Source: Neoceratodus forsteri (lineage: Eukaryota > Chordata > Ceratodontiformes > Ceratodontidae). Taken from it: a DNA stretch of 64,000 bases. The notes under the pieces were generated by a model. It made no database searches. It was given only the letters and a program-made list of their open reading frames with translations, and had not been told where the DNA came from. Below, piece after piece: positions 37,527 to 48,589 of the stretch. The position numbers were made by a program, and so were the translations under genes. The DNA lies in contig CM057454.1 of assembly GCA_016271365.2 (NCBI GenBank), forward strand, positions 702,243,501 through 702,307,500. The letters run 5' to 3'. Each line of letters opens with the position of its first letter. Position 1 is the stretch's first letter.

Positions 37527-38163
37527 TTGCCTCCAGCTCCTGTGAATGCCTTGACTAGCTGACCCCCCTGGAATATTTGCTCTAGCTGCACTCATTTCAC
37601 ATTCCTATTTAGCACTTGGTCTTCCTACTTGCCCTCTCCCCCCACTTGCACTTCCCCTGTCTGTCTTGACAAAGCCCTCAGCTGCTCGTTCCCCCCCCCC
37701 ACTCTCTCCCAAGGGTGCCGGAAGATAGTAAAAGCTGAGGGGCTGAGAATCAAAGGGCACTTATAAAGGGTGCAAAGGGCACTTTTTCTATACTAGTTTT
37801 GCCATACAGAAATAAAAAGTGGACTGGCTACCACCCCTTTGCCCTCTCCCCGGTTCAGCGCCTATGCTCTCTCTCCCCCCTTTATCTTTATCTCCCTGTT
37901 CCCACCTCCTTTTCCTCCTACCTTTTCCCTGTGTGCTCCCTTACCTCGGCACACCTCTTTCACTATCACCCTGTTCACTACCCTCTAAATTCGCTTGTTT
38001 TTTATATTCCTTGTAACTACATGTTTTCAGTTTATTGTTCCTGTTTTGCTCATACTGTTGTCATGTTGTTTTGCTGTATTTGAACTGTTAACTGATGTGG
38101 AACATTTGTAAAAGAGCCCTGGCTCAAAGGTATTTGTAATCCTAGACATAAATAAAATTAAAA
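35686..38163 (+). pseudogene. L2-like LINE ORF2 and 3' UTR, 5'-truncated
   Basis: The RT domain begins in the first frame (35686-36411): VTKAISKSRSSNDTLDLKL, WKSATVTLIHKSGDRATHGN, YRPISILLPLSKALERIV and QHGFRKGHSTSSALL. Frameshifted segments then give LTKAFNTVHH, a GSILGPLLSACS stretch and LYVDDAVILA (catalytic YVDD near 36672). The C-terminus near 37375-37470 reads QRAFAYRAPSWLNGL and AFKSRLS, just before a CT microsatellite. The 3' UTR ends with AGAGCCCTGGCTCAAAGG and an ATAAATAAAATTAAAATAAA tail at about 38147-38167. Moderately decayed. Confidence 0.85.
37482..37522 (+). repeat. (CT)n microsatellite
   Basis: About 20 uninterrupted CT units at the ORF2 C-terminus of the L2 element. Confidence 0.95.
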
Positions 38164-38470
38164 TAAACACCCGCTCTTGTGATTGCCTCTAACCTTAAGA
38201 TTTAAGTTTGGCCTGGCCTGGTTCTCAGACCTGATGACTCAGACTGTGTTATTCAATTTTGTCTGCCTGTTTGTTTGATCGATTACACAAATTGTTTTGT
38301 TATTTATTCATTTTTTTACTTTGGATAGTTTCTATCCCATATAATACTGTTTGTTGTACATGTTCTCTTTCTTTCATAGCTGTTTCATTGTTAGTACTTC
38401 CTGATGTGGAGCCTTAGCAAAAGAGTCTTTGACTCAAAGGTTTATAATTCTGATTCTTTTAATAGATAAA
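38164..38470 (+). mobile_element. Second L2-like 3' end
   Basis: The segment TGATGTGGAGCCTTAGCAAAAGAG, with TTTGACTCAAAGGTTTATAAT after it, parallels the preceding L2 tail (TGATGTGGAACATTTGTAAAAGAG...). It ends in a TAGATAAAAAAAA tail. Two related L2 3' ends therefore stand in tandem. Confidence 0.65.
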
Positions 38471-38789
38471 AAAAAATGCCAAACTTATTTCATATGCTGG
38501 TGAAAAAGCATATCCACACCAGTTGCCCCAGTGCATTGCTCCTTCAAATAGATCTTCCTGTATACTGACATAATCAGAGACTTGGCCAATCAAAATCCTG
38601 GAATATATTGTTGTAAGTAAATTGTGTAAGTAAGTCCATGGTTCAAAAGGGGTAAAAACATTGACACCTCATGAACAAATAATGATTCATATAAAACTTC
38701 AAAGTAAAGAAAAATAATTGACAAAGATGAATGGTTAGGTAGAATGATAGAAAAAATAAAAAGATGCAAAACAGAATGACATTCTTAGA

Positions 38790-39640
38790 ACACCACCTGT
38801 GTGCAAGGTTGTGGCTCTGCAGAGGACAGCTGGTGAACTAATGCTTACATATCCACTTAGCAAAAGCTACATTAGTAGGAGGGGTGTATATTTTGAAGCT
38901 GACTGTGCCAGTGAGTCGGGCAAGGGCTCCGTCATGGATACATTCTTTTATAGACTTTTCTGTGTGTGTGTGTGTGGGTGGGGGGTGGGGTTGCTGATTT
39001 GGGATATGGATCCAGTAGACCTGGGAAATTTTTTTTGACCCATTGGGTGCAGTACTGATGCATACACATCCGCTTAGCAAACCTACATTAATAGGAGGGG
39101 TATGTATTTTGAATGTGTGTTTCAGGGACAGCTAGCAAACTATGCTAATGAGCTCTAAAGAGGCCACAGCTCTCCAACTCCTCCAGCCTTGGGCCCTGAG
39201 CCATCTGTCCCTGGTAACCAGAGTAGAAGTCAGCTACCAGCAGCTGTAGCAAGTTCTACAGCCAGGTATGAACCTAAATCCTGGCTACTGCTCGAGCAGC
39301 AGTGAGAGCTGTAAAGCAAGGGATAAAAATAATGTCAACAAAAAATATATTTGCGCATCATCTTGCAGTCCTCCAGGGCTCTCAAGGTTTTGTGGGTGCT
39401 CTCTGTGCTCCCCCTGCACTCTCTGTCTCTGTAGGGGGGTTTGCTGATTCAGAATTTAGGTCCAGTGGTCCCAGGACATTTGCTTTTGCCCCTTCCATGC
39501 AGAACTCATGATTACACACTCCTATTAGTGCTTACTCCTTCTATTAATGTAGCAAAGCTACATTAGTGGGAGAGGTGCATATTTATAATGTGACTGCGCT
39601 AACGAGCTGGGCGAGAACTTCACGGCCACTTTTTTATAGT
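38790..39640 (+). repeat. Decayed tandem repeat, about 480-bp units
   Basis: A phrase TTAGCAAAAGCTACATTAGTAGGAGG recurs at about 38858, 39076 and 39548. A second phrase (TTTGCTGATT..GG..CCAGTGG/AGACCTGGGA) recurs at about 38990 and 39430. The order is partly conserved, so this is an old tandem or nested duplication. A (TG)n tract lies at 38961-38977. Confidence 0.6.
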
Positions 39641-39839
39641 AACACATTTGCTTGTTGGTGACATTCGGTTTGTGGGAGAGCTGTTCAAGTGATTATGTAT
39701 GGTGTATTTCAGCATCATTTCTGAAACAAAATGCAGCTAACTTCCCTTTAAAAGCAGAACAGTTTCAGATACAATTTCCCAAGGTTGGCGTAGTATGCTT
39801 TACTCTTAACAGAGCTGGGCTATCTTGTGAAAATAAAAT

Positions 39840-39841
<2 letters not shown>

Positions 39842-39871
<30 letters not shown>
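39842..39871 (+). repeat. (CA)n microsatellite
   Basis: Fifteen AC/CA units. Confidence 0.95.
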
Positions 39872-39873
<2 letters not shown>

Positions 39874-39960
39874 CTAATACTATATGGGTAGCATTTTTTT
39901 TCTGTTTTATTTTCCCTTGAACCACATTCAATGATTTTCATATGTATAATTTATAATACA

Positions 39961-40130
39961 AGGAGGCAGTATAGCGCAGTGGTTTAAGGCTCTGAGCTGC
40001 AAACCTAGAGACCTGGATTTGAATCCCACAGCCCCCGCTTGCTTACTGTGTGACCCTGAGCAACTTCCCTGTGCTTCCAGATTGCATCTGCAAACAAGCC
40101 TTCAGCGTAATGTGTTTCTCCTTTTAAACA
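39961..40130 (+). mobile_element. CORE-type tRNA-derived SINE (plus copy)
   Basis: It begins GGAGGCAGTATAGCGCAGTG, with box B GGATTTGAATCCCACAG and the core CTTACTGTGTGACCCTGAGC, as in MIR/CORE-SINEs. It is the sister of 22741-22880. It sits just upstream of the CR1 fragment. Confidence 0.85.
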
Positions 40131-40224
40131 AAAGTAAAAATCTGGTATACTGTCTGAAAACATCTGTACAATTCTGCAACTCAGTCTGTACCTTAACATT
40201 TTTAACATTCTGTCTGTATGCATA

Positions 40225-41842
40225 AAAGCTGAAACAGAAATAAAAAGAGTAACTGAAGAAGACGAAGGGTCTGAAAGAACTCTTAAAACTGAAGGTGGAA
40301 AGCAATGGGGCCTGATGGGATTCATCCCAGAATTCTAAAAGAACTAAGGGTAGAACTAGTGACACCACTGACTACCCTTTTAACGAATCATGGGAGGATG
40401 GGTGGTACCGAGGACTGGAGGAGGGCAGATGTGATTCCCTTCACAAAAGTGGGAGCAAGCAGACAGCAGGAAACTACAGACCTGTTAGTTTAACCTCAGT
40501 GATAGGGAAAATGATGGAATCACTTCTAAAGGAAAGAATTGTCGAGTATCTAGAGGCCAGAGGGGCACAGGACCCTAGGCAGCATGGCTTCACAGCAGGA
40601 AGGTCATGCCAGACGAATCTGATAGATTTCTTTGACTGGGTGACCAAAGTAGTAGATCAGGGAGGGGCTGTGGACATGGCCTACCTAGACTTTAGCAAGG
40701 CATTTGACACAGTCCCACACAAAAGATTAATATACAAGTTAGCCAGCCTGGGAGTGGGTCCCAAGATGACAGCCTGGGTAAAGAATTGGCTGGAGAAAAG
40801 GACACAGAGAGTAATAGTAAATGGAGTCCACTCAGAAGAAAGGAGGGTTACTAGTGGGGTACCGCAGGGTTCAGTATTAGGACCGGTCCTCTTCAATGTC
40901 TTTATAAGCGACATTGCAGAAGGACTGGAAGGAAAAGTATGTCTCTTTGCAGATGACACTAAGATCTGCAACAGAGTTGATGCACAGGTGGGGTGGAAAG
41001 GATGAGAAGGACTTGGCAAGGTTAGAGGAATGGTCAAATGTATGGCAGCTTAGATTCAATGCTAAGAAGTGCAAGGTAATGCACCTGGGAAACAAAACCC
41101 AGGGAAGAGTACACAATGGGGGTGAGATACTAACAACAAAAAATGGAAAGGGACCTGGGGTAGTCATATCAGATGACCTAAAGATGGGCAAGCAATGTGA
41201 GAGGGCAGCAAGGAGGGTTGGGGGATACTGCGATGCATGAGAGAGGCATCACCAGTAGAAAACAGGAAGTTATTATCCCTCTGTACAGACAGCTGGTGAG
41301 ACCCCACCTGGAGTACTGTGTGCAGTTCTGGAGACCCAATCTCAAAGACATAGACAGGATGGAAGCTGTCCAGAGGAGGGCAACTAAATGGTGCAGGGTC
41401 TGCACCGAAGACATATGAAGAGAGACTTAAGGAGCTTAATATGTATAGCCTCGAGGAAAGGAGGGAGAGGGGGCATGATAGAAACTTTCAAGTACCTCAA
41501 GGAATCAACAAAGTCCAAGAGGGTAGCATCTTTCAAAAAAGAGTGTGCAAGAACAAGGGGCAATTTGAAGATAGAAGGAGGGTGGCTCAGAGGTAATTTA
41601 AGGAAGTATTTTTAACAGAGAGGTTGTGGATGCATGGAGCGGCCTTCCGGAGGAGGTTGTGGAGTCAAAACAGCGGTGGAATCTAGGCATGCATGGGATA
41701 GTCATACAAGGCAATTCTGGGGGTGGGGTAGGAAGAAGTAGGCTGCTGGTTAACTAGGATCTGCAGCTTATCCATCAGGTAGGAAAATGGGCAGACTGGT
41801 GGCCAAGCGGTCCTTATCTGCCGCCAAATTCTATGTTTCTAA
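40225..41842 (+). pseudogene. CR1 LINE ORF2, RT domain to 3' end
   Basis: The RT domain is almost intact in 40499-41005: MMESLLKERIVEYLEARG, QHGFTAGRSCQTNLIDFFD, DFSKAFDTVPHKRLIYKL, TSGVPQGSVLGPVLFN and CLFADDTKI (catalytic FADD). The thumb and C-terminus follow in several frames: [30 protein letters not shown] and an EGGWLRGNLRKYF block. The 3' UTR ends CTGCCGCCAAATTCTATGTTTCTAAG, the usual CR1 tail. The start corresponds to the end of the linker, where the fragment at 30960-31552 breaks off. Confidence 0.92.
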
Positions 41843-42246
41843 GACACACACACACACACACACACACTATCATTGCTGTTACAGATCCAGGGTAATGGGT
41901 GTAGTGGTGGAATCAAAATTATGGGACCCATTTCTCTGTGAAGCATAATTTGTTTTCACATGGCAATGCCTGGGCTTTTGGCCATGTAATTGGCACCATG
42001 CATGGGAAAGTGTTCCAGTCTAATAATGTAATACAGTCAAGTCAAGCACTGAAGCAAACCGCGTGCCAGCCTTTCATCAGCTGAGAATTAGAAATCAGGG
42101 CACTGATTCCCACATATGTGCTTACAATGCTGTAGAGATGGAGAGAATCAGGGCCTACTAGAAAACAGATGTTGCATCACAGCTGGGCTGTTTTGCTTCA
42201 GTAAATTGTAAAATAAAAATAAAGTAATACTGCAAGCTGTCTGTGT
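41843..42246. other. Unassigned DNA with (AC)n
   Basis: An (AC)n tract lies at 41846-41867. No coding or repeat similarity is recognisable in the rest. Confidence 0.4.
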
Positions 42247-42331
42247 TTATTTTTTTATTTGAATTTTGTTGACTGGGTGAGCCCAGTGGGACATACATAC
42301 CCCTTTTTCAGGGACGACCCAGAGATAATAT
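42247..42331 (-). mobile_element. Retroposon 3' tail repeat (minus copy)
   Basis: Reverse complement of the tail at 19372-19458. Shared elements are CCTGAAAAAGGG, CCACTGGGCTCACCCAGTCAAC and an AAATAAA-rich end. Confidence 0.65.
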
Positions 42332-42582
42332 ATTTTCATCAGGAGCAATTCAGAATAATGGTTTCAGAAAAGGCAGATGAATAATAAATTACATGGTTCA
42401 GGTATACAGTGATATGTCTAAGTCACACATGTCCAGGCAAATGAGGATACGGATTACAAACAGAATATTAATACAGGGCAAAAATGCTAAGTAGTCTAGA
42501 TTGTTTAGTAAGCCAAAGGAGACGCAATATGCACACTGTGTTAATATATTTACCTATAGACAGTGTAGTTACATATGTAAAG

Positions 42583-42603
42583 GTATATATATATATATAT
42601 ATA

Positions 42604-42645
<42 letters not shown>

Positions 42646-42690
42646 TGAATTGAAGTTAAGGGAGGGAGAGAGAGAGAGAGAGAGAAAGAA
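42583..42690. repeat. (AT)n and (GA)n microsatellites
   Basis: TA/AT runs at 42584-42602 and 42607-42641, and a GA run at 42665-42687. Confidence 0.9.
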
Positions 42691-42721
42691 TTAGTAAAGG
42701 GATTCAACAGAGGAGAGAGGG

Positions 42722-43325
42722 TCAAGTGGTTAGACCACACCTTGAGTACTGTATACAGTAGTGGAGACCACATTTGAAGAGGGACATACAGCTCCTGGAG
42801 AGGGTACAGAGGAGGGCAACTAAGATGATACGAGGACTAGGGGATTTGACATATGAGGACAGACTTGAGGAGCTCTGCCTGTTTTCATTGGAGGAGAGGA
42901 GGAGACAGGGGGACATAATTGAGGTCTTGAGTACCTCAAGGAATAAATAGGGTAAACATGGAGGGATCTTTAGACTAAAGCAGGAGGTATCACCAGAGGG
43001 CATGGTTTGAAGTTGGAAGGTGGAAAGGTGAGGGGGAAAAGAAGAGGAGGTTTTTCCACTGAGAGGGTGGTGGACCCTTAGAATGCGCTGCCTGGAGAGC
43101 TGGTTCAGAGATCCGCAATGGAGGGCTTCAAGAGAGGGTGGGACAGACACAGAAAGCGGATGTACCAGATGATGGCCTGGCCCAGGGGGGTGGGGATGGG
43201 TGATAGCGGTTTCTGGAACACAAGGGGGGAGAGGGCCTCGGCACTCAACTAGGGATTTAAGGGTCGAGCAGACTCGATAGACCATAAGGCCTAATCTGCT
43301 GGCAATTAGTATGTTAGTATGTAAG
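42722..43325 (+). pseudogene. CR1 LINE, C-terminus and 3' UTR fragment
   Basis: It begins at the CR1 thumb equivalent (GGTTAGACCACACCTTGAGTACTG, compare 41295). It continues through the CAGAGGAGGGCAACTAAGATG block and the FTERV-like FHWEGGG region. It ends ACCATAAGGCCTAATCTGCTGG, a diverged CR1 tail. This is a different CR1 subfamily from 40225-41842. Confidence 0.8.
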
Positions 43326-44120
43326 ACTTTGCAGGCTGGAGACGGAGGGGATGACAATGTTAAGGTAAGGTCAGGTATATGTACAGGTGCAGATTGGAGG
43401 GGGAAAGAAGAGTTTAACTTTATCATATGAGAAGCAGTTTAAACTGTTTTCACTCTTTTCATTTTCATGAAAAAAAAATTCTTGCTGGAACCATCCCTGG
43501 GGTACTGGGACCACTGTAGAATCCAGACAAAAGGAACCAGTAAGCAACCTATTTAAAGAGCTGGAGCAAGACGAGGGGTCCCTCCTTCTTCACTACTGGG
43601 TCCAGAAGCACCTCGCTGATAAACCATATCCTGCAGTCAGGTTTACTTTGCAGCTCACTGTATTACCCTGAACTCAGCTGACTGGGGCTGACTTGTATGA
43701 GCATTCAGACTTGTAGGTGAAAATGGTTGCAGTGCACACATAAATAAAGCTGTCCTGTTGCTGCCCCATAAAATGTGTCTCTTTGACAAATGACGACAGA
43801 CAAACAATACTCTGTATACTCTCTGTCTCACTCTCATTTCATATAGAATAATTGCATTGGAAAGAGTGATTTACAAAGGTTTTATGCACATCCAAGGTGT
43901 GTGATGCCCCATCAACTCTGAGGGTGAAGCTCGAAGGGTTTATATGGGCATCACACACCAAGAATGTGCATAAAATTCAAGTTCCCAGACTTTCCCATGT
44001 TTTATTTTTGATATTTGCTGGTAAAAGGAAGATCTGTAATGTTTTCATCTTACAGATGTCATCACATTTGCATCTTTTTCAGATCAGCTTCCTGACCCAT
44101 TTTTCCCATAAAAACCTACT
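43326..44120. other. Unassigned DNA with a hairpin
   Basis: Apart from the inverted repeat at 43880-43975, no feature is recognisable. Confidence 0.35.
43880..43975. repeat. 30-bp inverted repeat (hairpin)
   Basis: Arms 43880-43909 and 43946-43975 are reverse complements at 26 or more of 30 positions (TTTTATGCACAT....GGTGTGTGATGCCC), with a 36-bp loop. This may be a short palindromic MITE. Confidence 0.85.
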
Positions 44121-44203
44121 GGATGGGATATTCAGTCTGTGCCAGGCAGGGGCGCAAGCCTGGGTGCAGCGTAACTGGACTGCGCCAGGGAACGGATAAA
44201 GCG

Positions 44204-44245
44204 ATATTCAACTGTGCTGCGCCATGGCGCAGCACTGTTGAATAT
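44204..44245. repeat. 42-bp palindrome near the left end of the foldback
   Basis: Arms ATATTCAACTGTGCTGCGCC and GGCGCAGCACTGTTGAATAT have one mismatch. They repeat the ATATTCA of the terminal inverted repeat, so this may be a duplicated, inverted terminus. Confidence 0.9.
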
Positions 44246-44927
44246 GGCACTAAGGGTGCACACACTGCGCACGGTGCAGTGGCAATGCGCCAGTGCAAGT
44301 GGCAGAAGGGGAGCTGTGGGATGCGCCAGCGCAAGTGCAGTTGCGCTAGGTGCATCAACTGTGATATTCAGCACTGGGCATGCAAATGAGGCCATTATGC
44401 ATGCAAGGTGCAAACAGGGCCATTTGCATGCCATTATGGCCCCCTTTGAATGCGGTGCACCGATCCCCAGTGACTTGAACCTCGCTCCCTGCCAGGCTAC
44501 AGCCTTTGGGGACTGACACCCTGCACTCCCTTGGCGGACCCTGCATCCCGATCACGGGCATAAGTTCAATATATCCCTAGTGGTCTAGTGGACTGCTTTC
44601 CATCGCCCGATCATGGGCATAAGTAATCTACATCCCTGGTGGTCCAGTGGACTGCTCTCCATCGCCCGACCGTGGGAATACTTAATCTACATCCTGGTGG
44701 TCCAGTGGACTGCTCTCCATCTCCCAATCGCCGGGCGTGTAAATAAACTCCTGGTGGTCCAGTGATACCCCGAGTACCCTCCACCCAACACGCTTAGTCA
44801 GCGGGCAGGCGGCAACACCTGCCCACATAGCCTAGCCACGAGACTGACTGACATGCATAGTACTGTTCAGACAGCCATTGGAACACTGTGTATTGGTACA
44901 GACCATACTATATTCACATGGGTTCGA

Positions 44928-44955
44928 TATGTGAATGAATGCATTCATTCACATA
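44928..44955. repeat. Central 28-bp perfect palindrome of the foldback
   Basis: Perfectly self-complementary, with the dyad between 44941 and 44942 inside GAATGCATTC. It lies at the midpoint of the element. Confidence 0.9.
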
Positions 44956-45782
44956 ATTAGGCCAGTGTAGAGCAGCTGGTCTGTATGCCCATTGGCCCAT
45001 GCAGTGGACCAATATGCATACAGACAGTACTGTATGCTGTCAGACAGTGGGCGGCAGCGTGGCATATGGGTGGGGTGTCACCGCCCGCCACTGACGGGGG
45101 GTGCTGGGTGGCAGGGGACCTCAGTTGGCAGGTGGGAAGGGAGGTACCACTGGACCACCAGGATTGGTTTCGCTATATCAACCTATGATCAGGTGCTGGG
45201 GGGATCCACTGGATCACCAGGGATTTAATTTATGTATGCCCATTATCGGGTGATGAAGAGCGGTCCACTGGACCACCAGGGATGTAGATTACTTATGTCT
45301 GCAATTGGGCAATGGACAGCAGTCACTGGACCACCACTGATTGTTATTACATATGCCCATGATTGGGTGTTGGGGGGCACAACGCTCCCAGGGCAAGGGG
45401 CATGTGGACAGTGATCTGAGTGGGCGGATGGCCATCCATGGCTGGTGGCTGCTTTGTTGCACCCTGCAATATGGCAGCTCACCTGTGGGTGGTCAGGACT
45501 TGCTCCTGGTTTTACCAGGCACAACTTTGCACTCCCCTGAGCAGCGCAAGGTGGAGTTGTGCTAGCATATGTGCCGCATATCCCGGGTTGAATATCGGGA
45601 TGTGCTGCATATGCATGGGCACGGCCCCCACACTTGCGCCGCATACATTACCAATGTGCCCCGGCACATTGGGAATTGCACAGCATAACATGCCCCTTTG
45701 AATATCATGCCAGGGCACATTGGTGGGTTGCGTATGGTGCAACCCTGTTGTGCCATGCGCAACCCTTTTGAATATCCCACCC

Positions 45783-46272
45783 ACTGTTTACAGTAAATAG
45801 AGCAGTCAGTAAAACTAAAAACTTATCTTGTTTTTTAAAGGCTACAGTCTCTGTGTGGATAGTTTTCTTCCTTTTGTGTGTGTGATGGTCCCTATAGTAC
45901 ATCTGGGTGCCTGGTAGAAATGGTGCGTTAGGGACATAGGTGAAATTGCTGCTGTTTAGTAGGGTGGAGTTGAGTGACTTTCTGATTCATTCATATGTGT
46001 ACAACAGGAAGAGGCCAGTATTTCTTTCAGGGTTATAGTTAAAAATTGCATCCAGTTTTTGTTTTTATTGGTGGTGCAAGAAGGCTGTCTTTCATGCTGG
46101 TAGATTTCTGTGACCAGCACTAGCGAACGGCCAGTGCATAGACAGCTTCTCGCACAGGTGCAGTCTTGGCTATTTTTGGAGTCATGGTTTAGGGAACTCC
46201 ATAATTCACATGTATGAATTACAGAGTTTGTGAGGTTGTGCCAGCGATCTATTATTGGCACTAACCAGTGTG

Positions 46273-46331
<59 letters not shown>

Positions 46332-47123
46332 ATAAATTATTCACCGTGCAAATGTATACTGCAGTGCACCAATGCTTGCTCTTACTACAGTATATTATTC
46401 TGAACAACCTCTCTGCTCCTGGCTTCCTGACCCATCTCGATCCAGAGCAGTGATATGAGATGGAAGACACATAAATTAAACAGTGAGTGCATGAGCAGTA
46501 AACAAACACAGGGAGTGGTACTGAATGCGTGGCTGGCAGGACTGTGGGAGTGGGATGGGACACAGCGGTGAAGTGAGAAGTGCCGGTGGGTCAGGTGGTT
46601 GCTAATGGAAAGTTGTATGTTTCTGTGTGGGGGGGGGGCTACAGTCATGGTCACTGGTCTGAGGGAGCAGAGTCAGGAGGCACTTCCACAGTAGTGCTAG
46701 GATGATGGGGTAGGCAGAAGCAGCTGAGCAGTACAATGCTTGGGGCCCCAGACAAAACATTATGGCTCTAGCCTCAGAGGTCCAGTCCTAGCAATGCCTC
46801 TAGCAACCAATTGATGAGAGTTTCAAGATTCAGAGACAGCCACAGTAAATGCAGCAGATACATCAGTGGGAGATATTAGGGCAAATAAGGTTTTGAACAT
46901 GTGAAGCAATTCTAGTATTTCTAATTCTGAGTTTTTAGTTCAGTTTATGTCAACGAGTGCCATAAGAGTGTTAGTGCATAATCAGTACTGCCTCTCACAG
47001 ATCAGCCCCGTGACCTGAGAGGCAGACTCTAACATTTAAAATCAGTAAGAAAGGTGACTAGAAGTGATTGCAATATTTAGCTTTGATTATGTCAAGGTCT
47101 TTTACTAATCGCTGTACCAGTAC
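45783..47123. other. Unassigned DNA with (TATC)n
   Basis: A (TATC)n tetranucleotide repeat of about 15 units lies at 46273-46332. No gene is recognisable. G runs occur near 46626. Confidence 0.45.
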
Positions 47124-47360
47124 AAGTGAAACTCACGTGCCAAGGACTTGTTGAGACAGATGAAACCCATGACTGAACAACTACAAGTCGACTAAGCTGT
47201 ATGCTGTTTAAAAAAAAAACAACTGACAGTTCACTGCTGCTTTAAATACATTGAACTGCCAGTTGTTTACTACAGCATGTACAGTAGCTGAGTTGGCTTG
47301 TAGTTGTTCAATCTCGGGTTTCATTACTCCCAACCAGTCCTCCACACATGAATTTCACTT
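47124..47360. mobile_element. 237-bp palindromic MITE
   Basis: The two halves are imperfect reverse complements across the whole length. The outer arms are AAGTGAA (47124) and TTCACTT (47354). Inside are ATGAAACCC and GGGTTTCAT, GAACAACTACAAG and CTTGTAGTTGTTC, and an inner GACAGTTCA and TGAACTGCC pair around about 47242. Noncoding. Confidence 0.8.
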
Positions 47361-48069
47361 GGCATTATTTTGATCTTTTAAAGCAACACTGCAAGGTAAA
47401 AAGTGACCCGCAGGACAGAAGATTACATGCTGTCACTGACATAAACCTTGTCACACCTCAAACAAAAACGTGTGTGGTGAGAAATGGAAAGGCCAACTGT
47501 TGGTAAACTGGGCACAGTTTCTTGTTTTCCAGAATCTGGGGAAGGGTCTAGGTGGTGAAATAAAAAAAATTAAAAATAAACACACAAGTAAGATTGCACT
47601 GCCAGTAATTGTCTGATGCATATAAAGCCACTCAGCTGCAGTCTGGTTAGGGAATGGGGTACGAGACGGGGGATGGTGTGGGTTGGACAGCATGCAGAGG
47701 GAGGGAGGGAGTGGGAGGGTTTCACCAGATGCTAGGATGGGGAACGAAGGGTGCGGGGCAGGCAGCATGTAGAGGGAGGGATCAGGATGGTTTATTTGCA
47801 TGCTGGTTGCTGACTGGGAACAGTCAGTGGGGGCCAACAGAACTATGCAAATGAAAGAAATGAACTGCTTTCCCATTGGAGCTCTTCATTTCTTTCAAAT
47901 AGAGAATGGCTTCCAGCTGTGAAACTGTGACTAGTGTCACAGTCTGGTTGTGTGCTCATTGGTCTGTGAGGGATAAGCCTACTGTAGAGTGCTCTGCATT
48001 GGATTTGTCCCTGACACGCCTCTAAAATGTTGCTCTACCGCAAGATTTTTCTTGTGAATGCGCAAGGAA
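47361..48069. other. Unassigned DNA upstream of the Penelope-like element
   Basis: No recognisable coding. It contains a diverged G-rich duplication (47655-47700 and 47735-47780: TGGGG.ACGA.GGTG... GCATG.AGAGGGAGGGA). The 5' end of the PLE may lie in the last 100 bp. Confidence 0.4.
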
Positions 48070-48556
48070 AGATAAAAAGGAACTCAATTTTGTACAGCCA
48101 CCTGCCTTTAGTAAATTACAAATTCAAGTGGACTTTTTTAAGTTCTTCAGAAACATAAAACTCAAGTACTTTTTTACAACAAAGAACAACATGGGTTTTT
48201 CAACAGTATTTCCTCAGGATTTGCAGGGGAGCGAGGAGCTACTTACCATAAATGCACAAGATAATTTTAACAAAGATGAAAGAGAAAATGAAGAAGCAAT
48301 GGATTCCAGGTTAGATACTCTGGACAGATGAAATTTGGATCTATTACTGGAACTGTTTAAAAAAATGAGAACATTGATCATAACACTAGAATAAATAAAT
48401 TTAAGACCATAAAACTAATGTCCAAAGGTAAAAGTGATGTGTCCTTTTGCACTGAACAGTTGCCTTGCTGCATATGAAAAAGTTGTACAACAACAAGCTG
48501 ACACTGTTTTACAGACAGCTAGTAACCTTCATATAAACAACATAGCCCCCTTTGCG
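48070..48556 (+). pseudogene. Penelope-like element ORF, N-terminal fragment
   Basis: The frame reads VDFFKFFRNIKLKYFF, a match to the (D)V..F.RKLKLK.FF segment near the N-terminus of Neptune/Penelope-type proteins. After a gap with one stop (about 48329) it reads LAAYEKVVQQQADTVLQTA, corresponding to the helix that precedes the PADKG motif. These proteins combine an unusual reverse transcriptase with a GIY-YIG endonuclease. The fragment ends at 48556, where the composite element A begins. Confidence 0.7.
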
Positions 48557-48589
48557 ACAAGCATTTGTCAATGCCGAATGTTGATTGTG

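Larger units (their letters stand above)
44121..45782. mobile_element. 1.66-kb foldback element with internal inverted repeat arrays
   Basis: The ends are 14-bp inverted repeats (GGATGGGATATTCA at 44121 and TGAATATCCCACCC at 45769), flanked by a possible 3-bp ACT duplication (44118-44120, 45783-45785). The left half has four spaced copies of GGTGGTCCAGTGGACTGCTC (44580-44770). The right half has the inverse motif ACTGGACCACCAGG in several copies (45145-45340). A 28-bp perfect palindrome (44928-44955) sits within a few bases of the exact midpoint. The 3-bp duplication would fit PIF/Harbinger. No transposase is encoded, and the open frames on both strands are incidental. Confidence 0.8.
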
